DNA of 64,000 bases from Arcuatula senhousia (GCA_963971305.1 OZ020309.1:7495001-7559000), one strand, 5' to 3'; counted from the stretch's first letter, positions 1-11,427 are shown. Made by a program: numbers and translations. The notes: generated by a model not told the origin, from the letters alone.

Positions 1-840
1 CAACAATAATGATTCCAATGGGCACTTATTGTGCACCTTTTTCTCTGGACTATGGGATTGATCTTTCAAGTTCGGTAGTTTTGTTATTACCTTTATTTGC
101 TTGCTGATTTTTTTCTTCATTCATATAAAGCAGACTACAAAAAGACACTAACAAACACCAACTGTTGACATTTTTAACAATACTTTCAGATACTTAAACG
201 ACATCCTTGCCTTTAACAACCCCAATTTCTCTAACTTTATAAATGATATCTATCCTAAAGAATCAACCCTAAATAAATCTAACTCGACCGGCGATAGATG
301 TCCATTTTTGGATTAAGATTTAAGCATTGCCAATGGAAAATTGCATACTGAAGTCTATGATAAACGTGATGACTTTTCTTTCCCAATTGTGAACTCTCCT
401 TTTCATGAAGGTGATGTACCTCTAACTCCATCTTACTGAGTGTACATTTCACAGTTAGTCAGATATGCTCGAATAAGCAGTGGTGTTTTTGATTTTAATG
501 ACGAAAACCGTTTCATTACAGAAAAATTGCTAAAACAAGGTTATCGATACCACAAATTAGTCAAATCTTTCACTAAATTCGTTCATAAATATGGGTATCT
601 TATTGAAAAATTTAACTGTACACGTCGTTTTTTTTTATTGTAAAAGGAATATCACATCCCGAATTATATGGAAAAATAGTTTATAAGGCACCTAAATTCA
701 AAAACAATCCTCTTGGCATGGTAATTTGGCTTAAAAACTTATTAAAGAAAGGATACAAGTTTAAAATTATAGTAAAATCTTTAAATTTTGTGTTTTTTGG
801 TATAAATATTGATAATTTGATAGTAACTCTATAACATTAG
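1..840 (+). pseudogene. Penelope-like retroelement, C-terminal reverse transcriptase remnant
   Basis: Conceptual translation across several frames gives the PLE reverse transcriptase series IPMGT-CAP (near 15-37), LADFFLHSYKAD (near 99-135), RYLNDILAFNN, KLHTEVYDKRDDFSFPIVN, YISQLVRYAR, KLLKQGYRYHKL and finally GISHPELYGKIVYK (about 650-690). This order matches the region after catalytic motif B through the thumb in PLE proteins. The catalytic YxDD reads YLND here, and there are stops and frameshifts, so the copy is dead. The window edge cuts the 5' side. The segment at about 41-97 is foreign (separate entry). Assignment to PLEs is from recognition of these motifs; the exact clade is inferred from the better copy at 24332-27500. 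Confidence 0.8.
41..97 (+). mobile_element. Short retroposed repeat tail inside the PLE remnant
   Basis: About 57 bp between the PLE codons for CAP and LLAD match the 3' end of the repeat at 27560-27825: both read GATTGATC(T/A)TTCAAGTTC followed by GGTAGTTTTGTTATTACC. Removing it rejoins the PLE reading. This looks like a strongly 5'-truncated retroposed copy. Any target duplication would be only a few T-rich bases and cannot be fixed by eye. Confidence 0.6.
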
Positions 841-1340
841 TCTTTTACCTTTTGACTATTGTATTGTTTCGAAGCATTACAGCGATCAAATATGTCGGTT
901 TTGTGTGATGATATAATACTAAAGCATTAGTTGTTTGAAGTGTTATGTTGAATTTAGAATAAATATGTTTGATTTTTTTACACCAGTCGATAAATGCTTC
1001 TTAGCTAGCTGTCAGTAACTGCGATTGTTTTTAAGGGAGTTCCTTTACGTTTTGTTGTTCTCGTATAGTACTCTTGTCTTATGTTCTCTCTTGGTGAATT
1101 GAACTTTTAATGATTTCATTTTTAAAGTTTGTTATTTTTTCTGCTTTGTACAAGATAAACAACAGGGGGAATTTTGGGCCCAAAAAACTAGTTTAACCCC
1201 GCCACATTTTAAATGTCCTTGTCCTAAACCAGGAATCCTTGTCAAAGCTTTTGTTTGTCCTTGTCTACTATCTGTTTTTTGTTTTATGCCCAGAAATGGG
1301 TCTTTCTTTGATAATCTAGGGATTCGTTTGAATCTTATGA
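840..1340. other. No gene seen
   Basis: AT-rich DNA just downstream of the PLE remnant; it may include that element's 3' untranslated part. I see no convincing coding signal. Confidence 0.5.
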
Positions 1341-1505
1341 ATTGTATTTTTAGTCTTGGGCTAATGCAAGACAGCGAGCAGTGACCTTTGGTCATGTTGA
1401 AGACTGTTGGCTGTTTTCCTTTGTGATTTTTTTAAATTGCCGTTTCTTTAATGTTGGTTGTGTCGCGTACACTTAATAATAATCCACATCTTTGTATCGA
1501 CTATT
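1341..1505 (+). repeat. Dispersed repeat, copy 1 (second copy at 35996-36150)
   Basis: About 160 bp starting TTTTTAGTCTTGGGC match 35996-36150 in the same orientation. Shared blocks include AATGCAAGAC, AGACTG(T/C)TGGCTGTTTTCC and ATGTTGGTTGTGTCGC. There is no coding content and the family is not named. Confidence 0.7.
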
Positions 1506-1529
1506 TTTACAATCACTTCTATACAAAAA

Positions 1530-2190
1530 AAGATCGTAGACTAGCTCTCTCTTTTAATCTCACTTTCCGTTATTGATGATGACCTTTCACTGAGGAATTT
1601 TCGATTTGGTGACTTCCTCCATCTTTTATATCCACAGGAACTTGAGATTAAGGACACTATGGATTCTAAGAAGTCTGTTTCATATTTGAATCCACATCCC
1701 TAAGTAGACTCCGGGGGAAGACTTTAACAAAGCTCTATGATAATGGATTTCCCTGGTAGAGCGTCACATCTGACACTAAAAATGCCAACACAAGGTTATG
1801 TCGCTCCTCGGTTGCTGTTTTCATTAAAGAAATTTAACGGAAGACACCATGCGCTCATAGACAAACATTGGATTTTTTCTCTCAGATAGAGTGCAGATAT
1901 TGATTTGTCATAGGGTTTTGCTCTGTATTCCTTAACGAGATTTGACACTCTGAATTGACAACTGGCAGCGCGACGGATGTGCTATTATAAGCTGGAACCG
2001 CTTACCTTTTCGGAGCACCTGAGTTCACACTCGTTACGACTTGAGTTTGCGTTGTTGATTTCTGTTCGTTTGATTTTGTGTTTTTTTTTTTTTGGCTGTT
2101 TTTGTTCATTTTAACCGGTGTTGTCGTTGCCCTGTCGGACTTTTGACACTCGAATGCCTCATTGGTGCCTCCTTGCTTCTTTCCGCAAGA
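1530..2190 (+). pseudogene. 5'-truncated PLE, second subfamily, copy a
   Basis: Translation gives KDRRLALSFNLTFRY, then a damaged DD motif, then RNFRFGDFLHLLYPQELEIKD and the C-terminal GYVAPRLLFSLKKFNGRHHAL. Beyond the protein it carries the subfamily 3' region, ending near ATTGGTGCCTCCTTGCTTCT. The same 3' region recurs at 28515, 31362, 46164, 47594 and 49924. The copy has internal deletions and stops and lacks the front of the reverse transcriptase, as expected for target-primed insertion. The orientation is opposite to most other copies in the window. Confidence 0.75.
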
Positions 2191-2289
2191 GGCAAAGTTT
2201 ACTCTTTTTGTAGTTCATCTTTTGCATGGAAGCTATTAAGTTAAGAGTCTTTATAACCGAAAAAAATTTACATTACAAAATTTTGCATG

Positions 2290-2680
2290 TCTAATGTTTA
2301 TTTGTCTATAGAAACGGGGGATAAGAGATGACTTAACATCTCAAGGCATGAAATACTCTGTAGGTGACGAGTTTCATGTACTGTTTATGTTTGACAATGT
2401 AAGTATAAAAAAATTGCTCAAATATTTTTCGGCAAAATACTATTATGAGCATCCAAGTAGAAGTAAAATGAGCGAACTGTTATCTCTTTACTATATTCAT
2501 GTATTAAAAAACCATCTGTATTTATTAAGAAAATCTCATCTTTGTTAATGCATTATATGTTTTGGAGTCTCTGTTTTGTATTTGATACATATGTTTTAGA
2601 ATAAGTATATTTTGTCTGATCTCATGTTACATATTTATATTTGTACGAGTATATTGAATAAAATCTGACAATCTGAAAAT
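2290..2680 (+). pseudogene. LINE 3' end, copy 1
   Basis: Residues SVGDEFHVLFMFDN followed by KYFSAKYYYEHPSRSKMSELLSL (2348-2548) are the C-terminal zinc-knuckle-like tail of a non-LTR retrotransposon ORF2 (C-x2-C ... DEFHxLxxC type); the cysteines are partly lost here. The DNA resembles 47010-47430, where the motif is better kept. It is a truncated 3' end and also opens the duplicated block that continues to about 7310. Confidence 0.65.
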
Positions 2681-3240
2681 TATATACTTTTTGTGACATA
2701 CAAATGGTGTTGTTAGTTAGGTAATTAGTTATGCTTTACTCCGATTTTGGCAACATTCAGTAGATGAACATGAAAGGGGTGATACATTGGACATTAAATG
2801 ATGATAAAGTAGAGGAGTGGTGGGTCAAATCTAGTGCTTAGGCGAGAACGTGTCCAATCGTGGATTGACAATGATGAATCACTTTTATTAAAAACATTAT
2901 ATTAACTCATTAATGCACACTTTTAACGGACGAATTTTGTCGTTGCTTACTCATTAACGAACCAAAATTTCCTAAAAATCATTAAAGAAATCATTTCTGG
3001 TATTTTTCAAAAGGGAACAATGTCAAAATCTCATTAATATTTCAATAGAGTGTTATCTTTAATATTGTGCAATAATTAGCGTTGATCTATCATTTCAAAA
3101 GGATTCCAAGGTCCTGATTGGTACAGGCATTTAAAAAGTGGGTCAAACGAGGTTTGTTGGTACCAAAACACCCTCTTCCTTGGCAATCTTAGTGTCAGGA
3201 AGAAATACAATTAAAGTGCCATTTGTTCAGAGAACAAATG

Positions 3241-4165
3241 AGAGGTCTTTCCCGTTAAGTTGACCTATGACCTTTGACCTTTGGCTCTTTAATTACTGAT
3301 CATAAATATATATATATTTTTACTATTTTATCTCTAACCATTTAAATGTTATATACAAGTAAATAATGCATAAGATGATGTTTTTGGCCGCCATTTTGAA
3401 ACCACTCAACCGTAACATGTATTTCTTGGACTTGAATGATAGGTCTTGTCAAGACGGTCATTTTTTATACATATGTCTATTATACTATCTGTTAAGGTTT
3501 TCAAGTTATTGGCAAAAAACCTATTTCGCGAAAACCTGTTTCGGCCGCCATTTCAAAACCGCTCAACCGAATCATGCACTGTTTGGACTCAAATTTTAGG
3601 TCTTCTCAAGACGATCATTTTGTGTTCATATATTGTCTATACTATCTCTTATGGTTTTCGAGTTATAAGTAAAAAACCATTTGACGACCGCCATTTTGGC
3701 AATGGTATACGCAAAAAATAATTTGACCACAGATTCGTAATTAAGACTCGCAAATCTACCTGGAAACCAAATTTCATCAAAATCGGATTACTTTGACATT
3801 TTGCGCCAAGTTTGCGCCATACGCGCGCAACCAAGAAAGTAAATTACAGCATTCTTTTTGCACGATAAATCATCACCAGGATGTAAGCTACAATTTCCAT
3901 TAAACAGAATCTTGATAACTGTTACCAGTTCTGAGGCTACCTGATAACAAGGGTAAACGGCGTTTTGCGCTATTGCGCCAAAACTACAAATAACTAAGCG
4001 TCGTGTCCATAGCCTAGTCTATTTCTGGTAGTGCTGAGTGAGTGTGCAAAATTTCATGAAAATCAGTCAATGCACTTTTTGCACCCGACTGGAAGAAAAA
4101 AAAAGAATAATAATAGGCCGACGAAATACAATAAGGTTTTCCCTTTGGAAAGGGAAAGACCTTAA
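3241..4165. repeat. Dispersed repeat with AGGTCTTTCCC ends and internal tandem duplication
   Basis: The left edge has AGGTCTTTCCC and the right edge GGGAAAGACCTT, an inverted pair. Between them two imperfect units of about 165 bp, each starting GGCCGCCATTT and containing AGGTCTT.TCAAGACG.TCATTTT, lie at about 3388-3545 and 3546-3690. The stretch is missing from block copy 2. I know similar sequences as bivalve repeats; the class is not assigned. The short reading frames here are not supported as genes. Confidence 0.5.
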
Positions 4166-6354
4166 TTACAACACGGTTGTGAAACTTAATAATTATATTA
4201 AGGTGATCGTCTCGTTACAACAACAACAACCAAACTCTAATCAAACAATCGCTTACCACTTCGTTTAACATAATTTTTGATTTTTTTTTCACCAGTAACT
4301 GATAACGAAAAAAGACTTTTCAAAGGATAGTGTTAGACATATATACTTATTACCTTGGTTTAATAGTCGGCCACAGAGACAGTGGTGTCTGATGAAAAAA
4401 AATCTGAAAAATTCGTACCAGCCCTAGCATATCAAAGGTTGTTGTGAAATATAAACACCGTATGTAGGTGAAGGAGGTATGTTACTTTCCAGGTTTAGAA
4501 AATCAATAATTTGATAATAAAAATCGTCTTTTTTATCGTATGTTTTGTACTGAGATGACCACCCGGGTGAAATTCTAAGTACAAAAAAAAAGACGACAAG
4601 CGTGCATTGGAAATATTTGATATAATTTAAAACATTTGCTTTTAATAGCTATTATTACATGTATTATAGGCAACATAATAAAAATTAACATCAGTTTCAT
4701 ATTACTTCTACTAAAACAATTAAGTTTTGTGGCAATTGAACTTGATCATTTTTGTTTTTGAAAAACAAACAAACAACGGTTGATTTGCCATAAATTCTTA
4801 CCTTTTGGAACAATGGTTAGGATGAAAAAGAACTGAAAACTGAAATTAGTCTTACCTATTTTCTTTTTAAACAGAATCTCTCCCTATAAAATATCAAAAT
4901 GAAGTTCAAATATGGCTGATCGTGCTATTACTTGAATTTAAATCGTTGAACATGGTCGATATTATTAAATGTCTCTTTACAGTGGACTGATTAATACATA
5001 AAAGGTATTTTTTAAAAAAATATGTCACCGTATGACAGAAAAATAGTTTACAATCGACGTATACTTTTAAGAATTCAGATATTAGGATTCAAAAAAGGGG
5101 ACATATCTAAATGTGTAAAGAAATGAAAATGCATCGGTCTGAATAGAATAATTAAATTGTAGCATAAAATTATCATTTACTTATCTCTATGCCCCGACAT
5201 GTTTATTTTATGACGGTACATTGTTCAATATGAATAACGTACATTACAAAACACACCAAAAACTACCAAATTGAATTTATCAATATAACTTGTTGTCAAA
5301 AAGAGAAAGTTTGAGAAAGTAATGCGACAATGCAAAATCTATGACACACTCCCATCTGAAAGTTAGAGATTCTGTTCTTTCTTTAACCACATCATGACTT
5401 CGATAAAACCTCTAGAAGAAATAAATGTATCACACTTCATTAACTAGAAGATATTAATGTTTCATAAAAAACTAATGAATGGGGAATTAAAAATTCATAA
5501 GTTTGGGAGGACGGATTCTTCTCCTACGATATTAAACCTACGCTTCTTTTACTTTGCATAATGAATCGTCGAGGATTGAATGTTGATAGTTAAGAATTTG
5601 GCCAACTTTTGTAATTTTATGTAGAAATATGGTTTTAGGGATATTGGGCTGGACGTTACACGTAGTTGCTCAAAGAACCATGATTTAAATTCCTCAACCA
5701 AGTCAGGATCGTTGCGATCTTTATTTTTCGATTTTTCGATTTATTGCCTCAGTACGGTAGTTTTATAATCAAACTTTATATCAAAATGTTTTTGTTTCTT
5801 TTTGTTTTGGGGAATGCTGCAATTACAGATCTTCTAAATGTCACAGGTGCATTTGTTGAATAAACACCTGCAATTTATTCACTCTGAATTTGTAAACCAC
5901 AAAAATAGGCAGTTATGAGAAACAGTGTGTTCAGATTACCGTTTGTTTTTACACCCCGCATATTCCTCGAGGCTGTAAATAGGCGTAACTTTTCAGAAGT
6001 ATATAAGATGCAGTCCGCTTACAATAGGCATGATAGGGGAATCTAAACTGCAAATAGCAGTGTTCAACATGCCTTGAAAACCCAAAATATATTGAAAATC
6101 AAAGAAACCAATAAAGTTCCAGGCAATGCAACCCTATGGCTAAAATGCTGAAAGTGACACACATAATATGAACATCAAGGGCACACACAAAAAAATGAAA
6201 ATTAAAGGTGTGAATAAGACCCATCAACTACTGTAGATTTATTTATTTTCGTGGGTACCGAATTTCATGGTTTGATGAAAAAGGGCCAGTTCGAGGAGAA
6301 ATAAATCGTAGTTCGAAGTCTGAAGCACACAGATCAATGTTAAATTTCCTTTTG

Positions 6355-6743
6355 CACTCCAAGTAACACGCGTATCGAGCCAGGTAATTTTACTAACCCT
6401 TTATATAGGCGAATAAGGTCTAAAGATTTTTACTAACATGCTCAGGATTTTTCATGACCCTAATTTTATGTCGTATGGAAAGCCTCAGTGGATCTCTGCA
6501 TTAAAAATTTATTTTCAATTGGTGTTAATGTGGAAATGTTAAAGTTCCATGAGTTCGACAATTCAATAATTTGACGAACGTACATTTTATACTTCGACCG
6601 AGCGCATCCTTAATGGTTTTTAAGAAAAGTTATATCATTCGATTTGTCTTGATAAGTATAAAGTTATTGCAGTTGATTTTAAGAGAAAATTTTGCGGAGT
6701 TAAGTAAAAATTACCTGGATCGATTTGCGTGTTCCTAGGAGTG
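6355..6743. mobile_element. 389 bp inverted-repeat element (CAC ends, 5 bp TSD TTTTG)
   Basis: The left end reads CACTCCAAGTAACACGCG and the right end, complemented, CACTCCTAGGAACACGCA. Similarity continues through ATCGA.CCAGGTAATTTT.ACT, giving about 42 bp inverted repeats. TTTTG stands immediately outside both ends (6350-6354, 6744-6748). Block copy 2 at about 50380-50400 lacks the element and has a single CCTTTT at this point, so it is an empty site. There is no coding capacity, so it is a MITE-type element. Confidence 0.85.
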
Positions 6744-7310
6744 TTTTGGTGGGGTATAAAACATGAGTCAAGATCACTCACGAAATAAATACCCCTAGGA
6801 TATTAATGAAACCACAGTATTACTTGAACTGTGTGTAGGCTTGGTCCCACATTTGTAAGTGTTAATTGATGGTGTAAACGTTCATGTTAACACTTTGATT
6901 CAAATGGCTGAAATTTTAAATATTTGTTAAAGTCTATGTGTAGTCTAAACTACACATTCAATTGCAAAATAAGGCATCACAGCGTCTAGATAAATATTTT
7001 TACATAAAGTTTTAATATTCTTAAGTGTACACTTGATCCTTTAGCAAAATATCAACAATGCCCTCATTTCACCTCTACTTGCAAGGTAATTTCATTATTG
7101 TTGTTTTTAAAAATTACTCACATACGTTTAAATAGAAGGTCATATATGGGTAATCAATGCCTTATTCAATGCACGGAAAAAATGAACAGAGAAAACAACA
7201 CAAGTAATCTTGTAACACGAAAGAAAATATTATTAGCGAATTTTATATCTAGACGCAGTATTTTTTTATAGCTTTGCGTAGTTTAAGTTGTACATAGACT
7301 AGACAAAATG

Positions 7311-8380
7311 TCATATATCAACCGTTTGAAAATAAAAGTCAAGAAGTTACTATTAGTCCTAATTTTTTTTTATGCATTGTAGCATTTCAAGAAAGAAACC
7401 ATTAAGTTAATTAAACCGACACTAAATGCGAACAATATTAAAATAAAGTTTTTTTCTTTTTGAAAAAAGTCGATTACAACATGTAGATTTTAGACACATT
7501 TAAAGGGATACTTTGAAAGATAATTTTAAACAGTGTACGGTTCTAAATTGTAATAGTTTCATCTTGCAATTCTTTTGTTTCCTTTTTTAATCAAAACTTT
7601 ATCTATGGTATTCATTGAAGTGTAAGTATGGTGATAGTATATGATGTTTAAGCAAAGGAATGGTACATGGGATTTGGGATGGGGAACGTAAAGTGTATGG
7701 GAATAGTAAATCATTTGCGGAAAATTACACAATAACAGACTGTGATTAGTTAAGCACCTTACAAATAAATAAGCAAGTTTTAATGTGTAAAACCAATACT
7801 ATAAATATTGCACTATATGTCCTTCAATGAATACCACAGCTAAAGTTTTAATTAAAATAAAATAACAAGAATAGGTCACCGTGCTTAATTTTTGTACACA
7901 TGTGTTAAAACATGGTCCAAATTTTGGCTATTTTAATATAAATAATATAGAGGCGAATGGTTTGAATTATTTTTTTTTCAAATCTCACAGGATAGATATT
8001 TGCTATAATTTGTTGAATTTATAGTTTGGCTAGCTTTTTAAAATAAAACTATAAAATCAAATAAAATACTTTTTCATCAAAGTTTAGCTTCAATAGTTAA
8101 ATAACAATATTTTTGACTTTGCTTAAAAAAAGTGACATGCACAACTGGTCTTTTCGTTTTCCAATATTTTTTAGGCTTTGCTTCGTTGATAAAGCTGGTT
8201 TATCTAGGCAAAGGACTATATTTTAACAGCTTTTTTCTAATAACTCGACCTTTTCAGTTGATTGACCATGCATGTTACAAAAGGGCCAATCAAATGTCGT
8301 AAATCCGGACAGACAAAATCAAAATCGGTTGACATAAAGTCATCACAAAGAAACAAAACACTCACAATCCATAAAAAAAA
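7311..8380. other. AT-rich DNA without recognisable features
   Basis: No sustained reading frame, RNA gene or repeat structure that I can support. Confidence 0.5.
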
Positions 8381-9066
8381 CAAGAGGCCCCCAGAAGCTT
8401 GATTCGCTCACCTGGTATATAGGGCCATAATGGTATCTTCTATATGTGGTCCTCTGAAAGTGCAATCCAATAAAGACATTTGAAGAGCTTAAAATAAGCC
8501 GAAGGTTTAAGCAAGTAACAGCTTTTCTCTATCTGCAATAGTGTTCATTATGAAAAAAAAAACATGAAAACGCAGTTTTTTACCTTTAAAGAACCATAGC
8601 CCATATAAGGGTCATCTGACAACTTTGACCCTTTGGAGACTTGTAGAGCTTAATGAACTAAAGGAATAAACAAGCAACAGCTTTTTAAAATATCTTCAAT
8701 AGTTTTCATTCCCTAGGGCAACAACAGGAAAAAATGATATTTTTGGCCTTTAAAGGTTCCTAGAAGGGGTCCAATGACAACTTCAACCCAATTAAGACTT
8801 TTGTAAAGTTTTTTATTCTAAAGAGCCTAAGAACTTTTGGATTTTTTTTATCTGTTATAGTTGCTGAGTTATAAGCCATTATAATCATTTTGGTAACAGA
8901 GGCCATTTTTTATCTAATCATTTCAAAATGAGGATCGTTTGTTGCAAAAGTTCTGGAAAGTTTCAGTTTAATTGGTTCAGTGGTTTGAAATTGTTAACAG
9001 TCGACGGACAACGACGGACGCATAGTGATTGCATAATCTCACATGAACTTTGGTCAGGTGACCTCA
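8381..9066 (+). repeat. Bivalve dispersed repeat (CAAGAGGC...TCGCTCACCTG), about 686 bp
   Basis: It begins ACAAGAGGCCCCCAGAAGCT and continues GATTCGCTCACCTGG, matching the start at 62531. It contains recurring phrases such as GGGTCATCTGACAACTTTGACC and TTGAACCC-like blocks. It ends near GACGGACAACGACGGACGC and GGTCAGGTGACCTC, so TCACCTG/CAGGTGA form short inverted subterminal pairs. I recognise this family from mussel genomes. The small open frames inside it are not genes. Confidence 0.75.
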
Positions 9067-9189
9067 AAACCAAACACATATTAATCCAAACCGCAATGAG
9101 CAACATGAATTCAATTTGAAACGAGAATGAACCCAGGTGTTGGACTAATTTTATAAGAGTTACTGCATAAAATACAAATGACAATATAA

Positions 9190-9741
9190 TCCAATAAAAA
9201 CCATGAAGAGAGAAAAATAAATCCCGAAAAAGAAGTCATCTGCATAAGCAATTTAAACAGTATACTTGTCGCTGTAAGCTTAAAAACTAGTTTAAAAAAT
9301 CTTTTGTTATTTTAGTGAATACAGGTGAACATGTTCATACACCAATAAAGTTTTGTAAACTATTCTTTAAATAGCTGTTGATTGCTGTGTTCTTACTGAA
9401 CAACTAAATCCAATGTCTTTTTAAAGAAATTGAAGAAATTAAGATCATCACTTTCTTTATCACACAGTCATTAGAACTAAGAGAAGAAGACCTTTCACAA
9501 ATATTTAAGTTTTACATTTGTAAAATTTAACTAACTACCGTCCATGTTTTAATATTTTTTTTGTATTCATTTTTATGTGTTATGTTCTGTAAAGCTCTAA
9601 CCAAAACGGTTTACTGTGTGTTTTAATAAAAAATATAGGTTCTAAACAACACAATATTTATGTAAAATATTGTTCTTGGTTGAATGTATTATTTTTCCAT
9701 TTCACCAGGTTTTTTAAGTGTCTTCCATTTGACTTTGATTC
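9190..9741 (-). other. Downstream flank of TRIM-like gene, shared with the paralogue
   Basis: The flank aligns with 43962-44389 (AAACTAGTTT, AAATTGAAGAAATTAAGA, ATATTGTTC.TGGTTGAATGTATTATTT), so the duplication that made the two TRIM-like genes includes their 3' flanks. No clear AATAAA on the gene strand close to the stop. Confidence 0.65.
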
Positions 9742-11427
9742 CTAGATCTGATAAAGGAAAACATTTCCACCTTCTACATTACAAACCAGAAGTTTTCTAT
9801 TATCACGGTCAATAGCAAGAGCATATGGTTTATCTAATCCTTGTTCCTTACTGAGGATTAATCTAATGGTCTGTCTATCCGGAGATGTAGCTATAACGGA
9901 GCTATCGTTATGAGACGCCACGAAAATAAACCCACGGTAATCAAGAATTATTCCTCGTGGGTCTTTAAGTCTTGGATCCTGGTATCTCCATTTAATGTTT
10001 CCTAATTCATCATAACAGACCACTGCATCCTTTTTCCACTCTGTGTGGTAAATCAGTTTGTTTGAAAAAAAGATTTCTCCTGTTGCATTTGTTTGAAATC
10101 TATTTATAATTTTTCCCTCAAGGCTAATAAAAACAATTTCCAACCCACTTCTCGAGTGTTTTCCTACAACCAACAAATTATCAAAACAAAGCCTCTTGCC
10201 TCCCCTTCCCACATGAACCCTCTTTATCACCTTGTTATCTGTAATGTTAACAAAGAAAATGTGTTCATTGTTAGCTGACAAAAGGGTGGACACTGCGATT
10301 GTGTTGTTATCTATAAAGCATACATCCCGTGGTCCACATGATTCTGTATTGATTTGTTTCTTCAGGACTCCTTGATTGTCGTAGTATTTCACATACGGTA
10401 CCTCCTGGTCTGCTATAACAAAGTCACCGTTCGGTAGTAGATCGCATCCTGTAACATATGTTTTATTGTCTCTCTCTGACACGTTGTAGGTCTTTAATAA
10501 TGACGGTTTTATGTCTTCTATTGAAGCATTTGGTACAGGAAACTGAGCAGTACCAATGATCTCGAGTTCTAAGGGGTCTTTGCTTTGCGAGACATGGATA
10601 TCTCCTAAACGGTCAAATGCTAAAATTGAATCTAGCGTCGATGACAATTGAAGATTTACATTAGTCTCATGCAGTTCCTCTTTGGTTTGACAACTTCGCA
10701 TGAACTCAACTTCCCTTTGTAGCCGTTTACTGATAACATCTAATCCTATAAACGTCTGTAGGTCCGTGGCATATTTTTGCATTTTCTGATGACCATCTGT
10801 TATTTTTTGAATTGCTTGTCGTTTATTGTTGATCTCTCTATCAAGGTTAACATATTTTCCATTCAAATTTTGGATCTCTTTGTCTATTTGTTGAATGAGA
10901 TTTTTCTCCAATTTGTCAAGGTGGTAATTGATTGATTGTCGTATGCTTGATATCTTCTTAAGATGAACCGTCTTCTGTCTATTCAGAGATTCCCTTTGTC
11001 TATGTAAGTGTTTTTGTATTTTATCATAATTTTGAAGTAACGTTTCCATTTCTTCTCTGGTATGCTCTACTGATGCGGATGATTTCACGTGTTTTAAAAC
11101 CTCCGAAAGTTTACGCAAATCCGGACATTTTCTGTGATTAGTTGTAACACACATAACACAACAAGCACTTTCATGAAGGCCACAGTAGACCTCAAATGGT
11201 TGATCATGTTCCTGACAACGGCTTTTAATGTTCTTAATGAAGTCCGGAAACTTGATGTAATCGTCTGACGAAATGGTATGATGATGTTTCGATGCTTTAT
11301 TTCTGCTGTGGTGCTTTAGGCAATCATTGCAGAGAAAAGTAGAACAGTCGGTACACCAGGAGACTGCAGGGGTATCGATGTCATCTTCTTGGCAGAGGGA
11401 ACAGAAAGAACCAGGAGCTGTTGCCAT
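9742..11427 (-). CDS. TRIM-like protein: two B-boxes, coiled coil, NHL-type beta-propeller
   Basis: This is an intact 561-residue single-exon reading frame. B-box 1 uses C9/C12, C25/C28, C33/C36 and the following histidines. B-box 2 uses C71/H74, C82, C90/C93 and H98. A long coiled coil with many K/E/Q residues spans about 115-260. Residues about 300-561 carry repeated propeller strands such as CDLLPNGDFVIADQ, DVCFIDNNTIAVST and PYALAIDRDNRKLLVCN. There is no RING finger, so E3 ubiquitin-ligase activity is doubtful; scaffold or innate-immune roles are proposed for such molluscan TRIM-like families. The start at 11427 precedes the first B-box closely. TTGTAG lies a few bases upstream on the coding strand and may be the acceptor of a 5'-UTR intron. 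Residues 294-561 are about 91% identical (24 differences in 268 by eye) to the protein at 44390-45229. Confidence 0.93.
   Translation of the reverse strand: MATAPGSFCSLCQEDDIDTPAVSWCTDCSTFLCNDCLKHHSRNKASKHHHTISSDDYIKFPDFIKNIKSRCQEHDQPFEVYCGLHESACCVMCVTTNHRKCPDLRKLSEVLKHVKSSASVEHTREEMETLLQNYDKIQKHLHRQRESLNRQKTVHLKKISSIRQSINYHLDKLEKNLIQQIDKEIQNLNGKYVNLDREINNKRQAIQKITDGHQKMQKYATDLQTFIGLDVISKRLQREVEFMRSCQTKEELHETNVNLQLSSTLDSILAFDRLGDIHVSQSKDPLELEIIGTAQFPVPNASIEDIKPSLLKTYNVSERDNKTYVTGCDLLPNGDFVIADQEVPYVKYYDNQGVLKKQINTESCGPRDVCFIDNNTIAVSTLLSANNEHIFFVNITDNKVIKRVHVGRGGKRLCFDNLLVVGKHSRSGLEIVFISLEGKIINRFQTNATGEIFFSNKLIYHTEWKKDAVVCYDELGNIKWRYQDPRLKDPRGIILDYRGFIFVASHNDSSVIATSPDRQTIRLILSKEQGLDKPYALAIDRDNRKLLVCNVEGGNVFLYQI

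Larger units (their letters stand above)
2690..7310 (+). repeat. Duplicated block, copy 1 (copy 2 at 47440-50930)
   Basis: Patches along this stretch align in order and in the same orientation with 47440-50930. Shared landmarks include the AAACGTGTCC..CGTGGATTG segment (2850/47548), ACCACCCGGGTGA (4559/48833), ATATGGCTGATCGTG (4910/49138), the GTACATT..TTCAA stretch (5214/49431), CTATGGCTAAAA.GCTGAAAGTGACACAC (6131/49762) and ATGAAACCACAGTATTACTT (6806/50444). Copy 1 alone holds 3241-4165, about 5420-6050 and 6355-6743; copy 2 alone holds two PLE insertions. No coding region is supported in this block. A third, shorter copy of 4230-4620 lies at 54067-54420. Confidence 0.75.

Noticed and set aside
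440..643. 67-codon open frame as a gene
   Set aside because: Its residues are part of a longer decayed PLE reverse transcriptase read from flanking frames.
1132..1395. 87-codon frame on the complement
   Set aside because: It overlaps the dispersed repeat at 1341-1505 and has no family resemblance.
8928..9184. Overlapping frames on both strands
   Set aside because: They lie at the end of a dispersed repeat and its flank; no protein family or codon structure.
10093..10278. Plus-strand frame inside the TRIM-like gene (also 44741-44926)
   Set aside because: Antisense shadow of the propeller; it recurs in the paralogue only because the sense sequence is conserved.
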